Assembly (NCBI RefSeq): GCF_003259615.1
Contig: NZ_QLLR01000001.1
Coordinates: forward strand, 484,782 to 548,781
Direction of reading: 5' to 3'
Source of the DNA: Pedobacter cryoconitis
Lineage (GTDB): Bacteria > Bacteroidota > Bacteroidia > Sphingobacteriales > Sphingobacteriaceae
Length of the DNA: 64,000 nt
Part shown: positions 61,847 to 64,000 of the stretch, in pieces
Layout: every line of letters starts with the position of its first letter
Numbering within the stretch: position 1 is the stretch's first letter
The notes under the pieces: generated by a model
The model's input: only the letters and a program-made list of their open reading frames with translations
Told to the model about the DNA's origin: nothing
The model's database searches: none
Translations under genes and position numbers: made by a program

Positions 61847-61880
61847 AGATAAAGCGGCCAAATGGCCGCTTTATCTTTTT
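61847..61880 (+). terminator. terminator of the TonB receptor operon
   Basis: AGATAAAGCGGCC and GGCCGCTTTATCT form a 13-bp stem followed by five T. Confidence 0.88.
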
Positions 61881-62032
61881 CTGATAGCTACTGAAAACCT
61901 CCCTTCTTTCTTTTTCTATATTTTCTTTCCGATTATCTACATTAAGGATAAAATCTACAGCTAAGCAAGACCATAAGTTTCCTGTTTTTTTATATATTTA
62001 ATTTTCGCTCACCGATCCAAATATATATCCTT

Positions 62033-64000
62033 TTGAAAGCTATACTTACCGTTACGTTACTTCTGCTTTTAAGTGGCAGTCTTTTCGCCCAATATAAACT
62101 TACAGGCACTGTAAATGATCAGAAAAACCTATCTCTACCCTACTCAGGAGTCATTTTATCAGATTTAACCCGTTTAAAAAGTCAGACCGTAACTACGGAT
62201 AGTTCAAGTCTGTTTGTCTTCAGAAATTTAAAAAAAGGTAAATATCAGCTGAGTTCAAGTTATATTGGTTTTCAGAAAAGCACTATTGACCTGATTATTT
62301 CTGCCGACACCTCTATAAAAATAGTGTTACAATCCTTAAATAATCAGCTGAGCGAAGTGACAGTTACCGCTGGCCAACCTGCTGCTTTAATTCAGAATAC
62401 GGAAAAACTCACCTATAATGTTTCCGGCAGTGTGACCGCTACAGGAACCGATGGATTAACCGCAGTCAGCCAGATTCCGGGCGTGAAAGTGAGCAATAAC
62501 GAAATCTCCAGTGCAGGTAAAGGGCAGCTCAAAGTAATGGTCAATGGACAAGTTATTCAGCTTGCAGGTTTAGACCTGATGCGGTATTTAAAATCGATGT
62601 CTGCCAACCAGATTTCAAAAATAGAGCTGATTAAAAATCCATCTGCAAACTTTGACGCAGACGGAAATGCTGGTCTGATTAATATTGTAACTAAACAAAG
62701 CAAAAAACAAGGTTATTCCGGAAACGTACAACTGAATGGTAAACATTGGATACATGACCAGAAAACCATTTATGGAACAAGTAATTTTTACGCCCTGAAT
62801 GGTAGTGCTAACCTGAACTACAACTCGGAAAAGCTCTCTGTTTACAGCAGTGTAAACCTGGATAAAGACCACCACTTAGAAGGGTTCCAAACCGACTTAT
62901 ATTATCCTAAACAAACCTGGCTGCAAACTGATACCGGAGATTATACCTATCATAACATTAATGTGATTGCAGGGGCCGATTACAAACTAAGCCCTAAAAC
63001 TACTATCGGGCTATCCTATCTTGGTGGCCGCGGTGTTTATGATGGCTCGGATCACGTGAACAATCCGGTTTACAACAATTCCGGGGAGCTGGATTCAACA
63101 TTAAAAACCTATGCAACTTATCATCCGGTAGCTTTGAGCAATTCGGTTAATATGCACACCATTGTGAAATTTGATACTACCGGAAAAAAGCTTTCTTTAA
63201 ATGCAGATTATTACAATTATTACCGCACAGATCGTTCTGACTTTGAAAGTAACAGTTATTTACCCGGACAATCCAATGCAGTAAACAATACCCGGTATTA
63301 TGATACGAATAAACAAAATATCAATATTTATACTTTTAAGGCCGATGCCGAATTGCCAACCCGCTATGGTTTATTATCATTTGGTGGTAAACTGAGCTTT
63401 ATTGATAACTACAGCAATGCTTTTTATTATAATAAGATAAATGCGAATGAGCTGGTTTACAATACAAACCTGAGTAATGAGTTCGACTATACAGAAAACA
63501 CGCAATCCTTGTATGCCAGTCTGAATAAAGAAAAGGGCAAATGGAGGTATCAGGGCGGTCTGAGAACCGAATTCACACAAACTAAAGGCTACTCTTATAC
63601 CATTAATCAAACGACAAATAACAGTTATGTTAAACTATTCCCTTCTTTATTAATTGCCTATCAGGCAGACAAAGATGATAGTTTCTCTTTTACGCTCGGC
63701 AAGCGGATCAACCGGCCTTCCTTCTGGAGTCTTAATCCATTTAAGTCGTTATTTACAGCTTATAGTTATGGCCAGGGTAATCCTTATTTACAGCCCGAAT
63801 ACAATAATAATTTCGAGCTCGCTCATACCTATAAAAGCAACCTGACCTCTTCCCTGTTTTTGAATGTAACCGATAATGGATTTACAAACGTCACGATTGC
63901 AAGACCAGATACCAACCTGGTTTATACCACCCCGTTAAACTTCATTAAAACTTATAGATATGGTATTACTGAGAGTTATGCTTTAAAACTTTTCAGCTGG
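62033..64000 (+). CDS. outer-membrane receptor (OMP_b-brl_3 type), 3' end outside the window
   Basis: The frame is open from TTG 62033 to the window edge, 656 codons. Signal peptide MKAILTVTLLLLLSGSLFAQ, then a carboxypeptidase-like regulatory domain (about 23-105: YKLTGTVNDQKNLSLPYSGVIL), a plug (LTAVSQIPGVKVSNNEISSAGKGQLKVMVNGQVIQL, SKIELIKNPSANFDADGNAGLINIVTK) and the beginning of a beta barrel (RINRPSFWSLNPF, NPYLQPEYNNNFELA). It is the beta-barrel family common in Bacteroidota, and the ligand is unknown. The in-frame ATG nearest lies too far into the domain, so the TTG start is supported by the signal peptide. No sigma or FecR gene precedes it. Confidence 0.87.
   Translation, partial: MKAILTVTLLLLLSGSLFAQYKLTGTVNDQKNLSLPYSGVILSDLTRLKSQTVTTDSSSLFVFRNLKKGKYQLSSSYIGFQKSTIDLIISADTSIKIVLQSLNNQLSEVTVTAGQPAALIQNTEKLTYNVSGSVTATGTDGLTAVSQIPGVKVSNNEISSAGKGQLKVMVNGQVIQLAGLDLMRYLKSMSANQISKIELIKNPSANFDADGNAGLINIVTKQSKKQGYSGNVQLNGKHWIHDQKTIYGTSNFYALNGSANLNYNSEKLSVYSSVNLDKDHHLEGFQTDLYYPKQTWLQTDTGDYTYHNINVIAGADYKLSPKTTIGLSYLGGRGVYDGSDHVNNPVYNNSGELDSTLKTYATYHPVALSNSVNMHTIVKFDTTGKKLSLNADYYNYYRTDRSDFESNSYLPGQSNAVNNTRYYDTNKQNINIYTFKADAELPTRYGLLSFGGKLSFIDNYSNAFYYNKINANELVYNTNLSNEFDYTENTQSLYASLNKEKGKWRYQGGLRTEFTQTKGYSYTINQTTNNSYVKLFPSLLIAYQADKDDSFSFTLGKRINRPSFWSLNPFKSLFTAYSYGQGNPYLQPEYNNNFELAHTYKSNLTSSLFLNVTDNGFTNVTIARPDTNLVYTTPLNFIKTYRYGITESYALKLFSW

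Overview
The window looks like a chromosome segment of a Bacteroidota bacterium, most likely Sphingobacteriaceae (Pedobacter-like). This rests on promoters of the TTTG-N17-23-TAnnTTTG type, few Shine-Dalgarno sequences, TonB-dependent receptors with carboxypeptidase-like N-terminal domains, an ECF sigma/FecR pair, DUF4374 lipoproteins, a fused E1 alpha/beta dehydrogenase, a bifunctional DAHP synthase/chorismate mutase and a tmRNA whose tag reads GENNYALAA. The genus is inference.

Layout. 1-472: start of a tyrosine recombinase beside the 3' end of tRNA-Met(CAT), so an integrated element probably begins here. 539-6797: housekeeping genes (HAD phosphatase, Mpo1-like protein, catalase, proline dehydrogenase, S4 protein, aroB, fatty acid hydroxylase). 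7318-14877: a type VI secretion effector island with a lipoprotein, an L,D-transpeptidase-like protein, VgrG, an unknown protein, a PAAR-like/Hint/HNH toxin and four SUKH immunity genes, two of them broken. 15093-19942: aromatic amino acid operon (pheA, DAHP synthase/chorismate mutase, aroA, aroC) preceded by a leader peptide packed with Tyr/Trp/Phe codons and a terminator with a competing arm, that is, a complete attenuator. 20109-31178: subtilase, branched-chain 2-oxoacid dehydrogenase E1, DUF1573 protein, aminotransferase, a COG3014/LpoB-like envelope cluster, an MFS permease and an alpha/beta hydrolase.

31297-41317: an HMA-AraC fusion regulator followed by a complete RND pump (adaptor, permease, outer-membrane factor), an MFS exporter, a flavin/2Fe-2S reductase, a degenerate HMA protein and a metal-homeostasis-like protein. 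Similar short motifs precede three of these units. 41472-45747: two tandem PqiA-like membrane proteins, an SDR and a Crp-type regulator. 45986-50555: an accessory strip ending at the tmRNA gene ssrA, with a Fic enzyme, a Fic remnant, a broken DUF1016 gene and two degenerate copies of the tmRNA 3' end plus terminator. This marks ssrA as a repeatedly used integration site. 50820-54177: katG, two DoxX-like genes and two tiny membrane-protein genes.

54601-64000: a frameshifted carboxypeptidase-like-domain gene, then an ECF sigma factor, FecR-like anti-sigma factor, DUF4374 lipoprotein, TonB-dependent receptor and second DUF4374 lipoprotein (probably iron-chelate uptake), and finally a second outer-membrane receptor cut by the window edge.

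The points most worth attention are the aromatic attenuator, the L,D-transpeptidase effector module next to VgrG, the ssrA-derived repeats with their cargo, and the possible metal-responsive efflux regulon.
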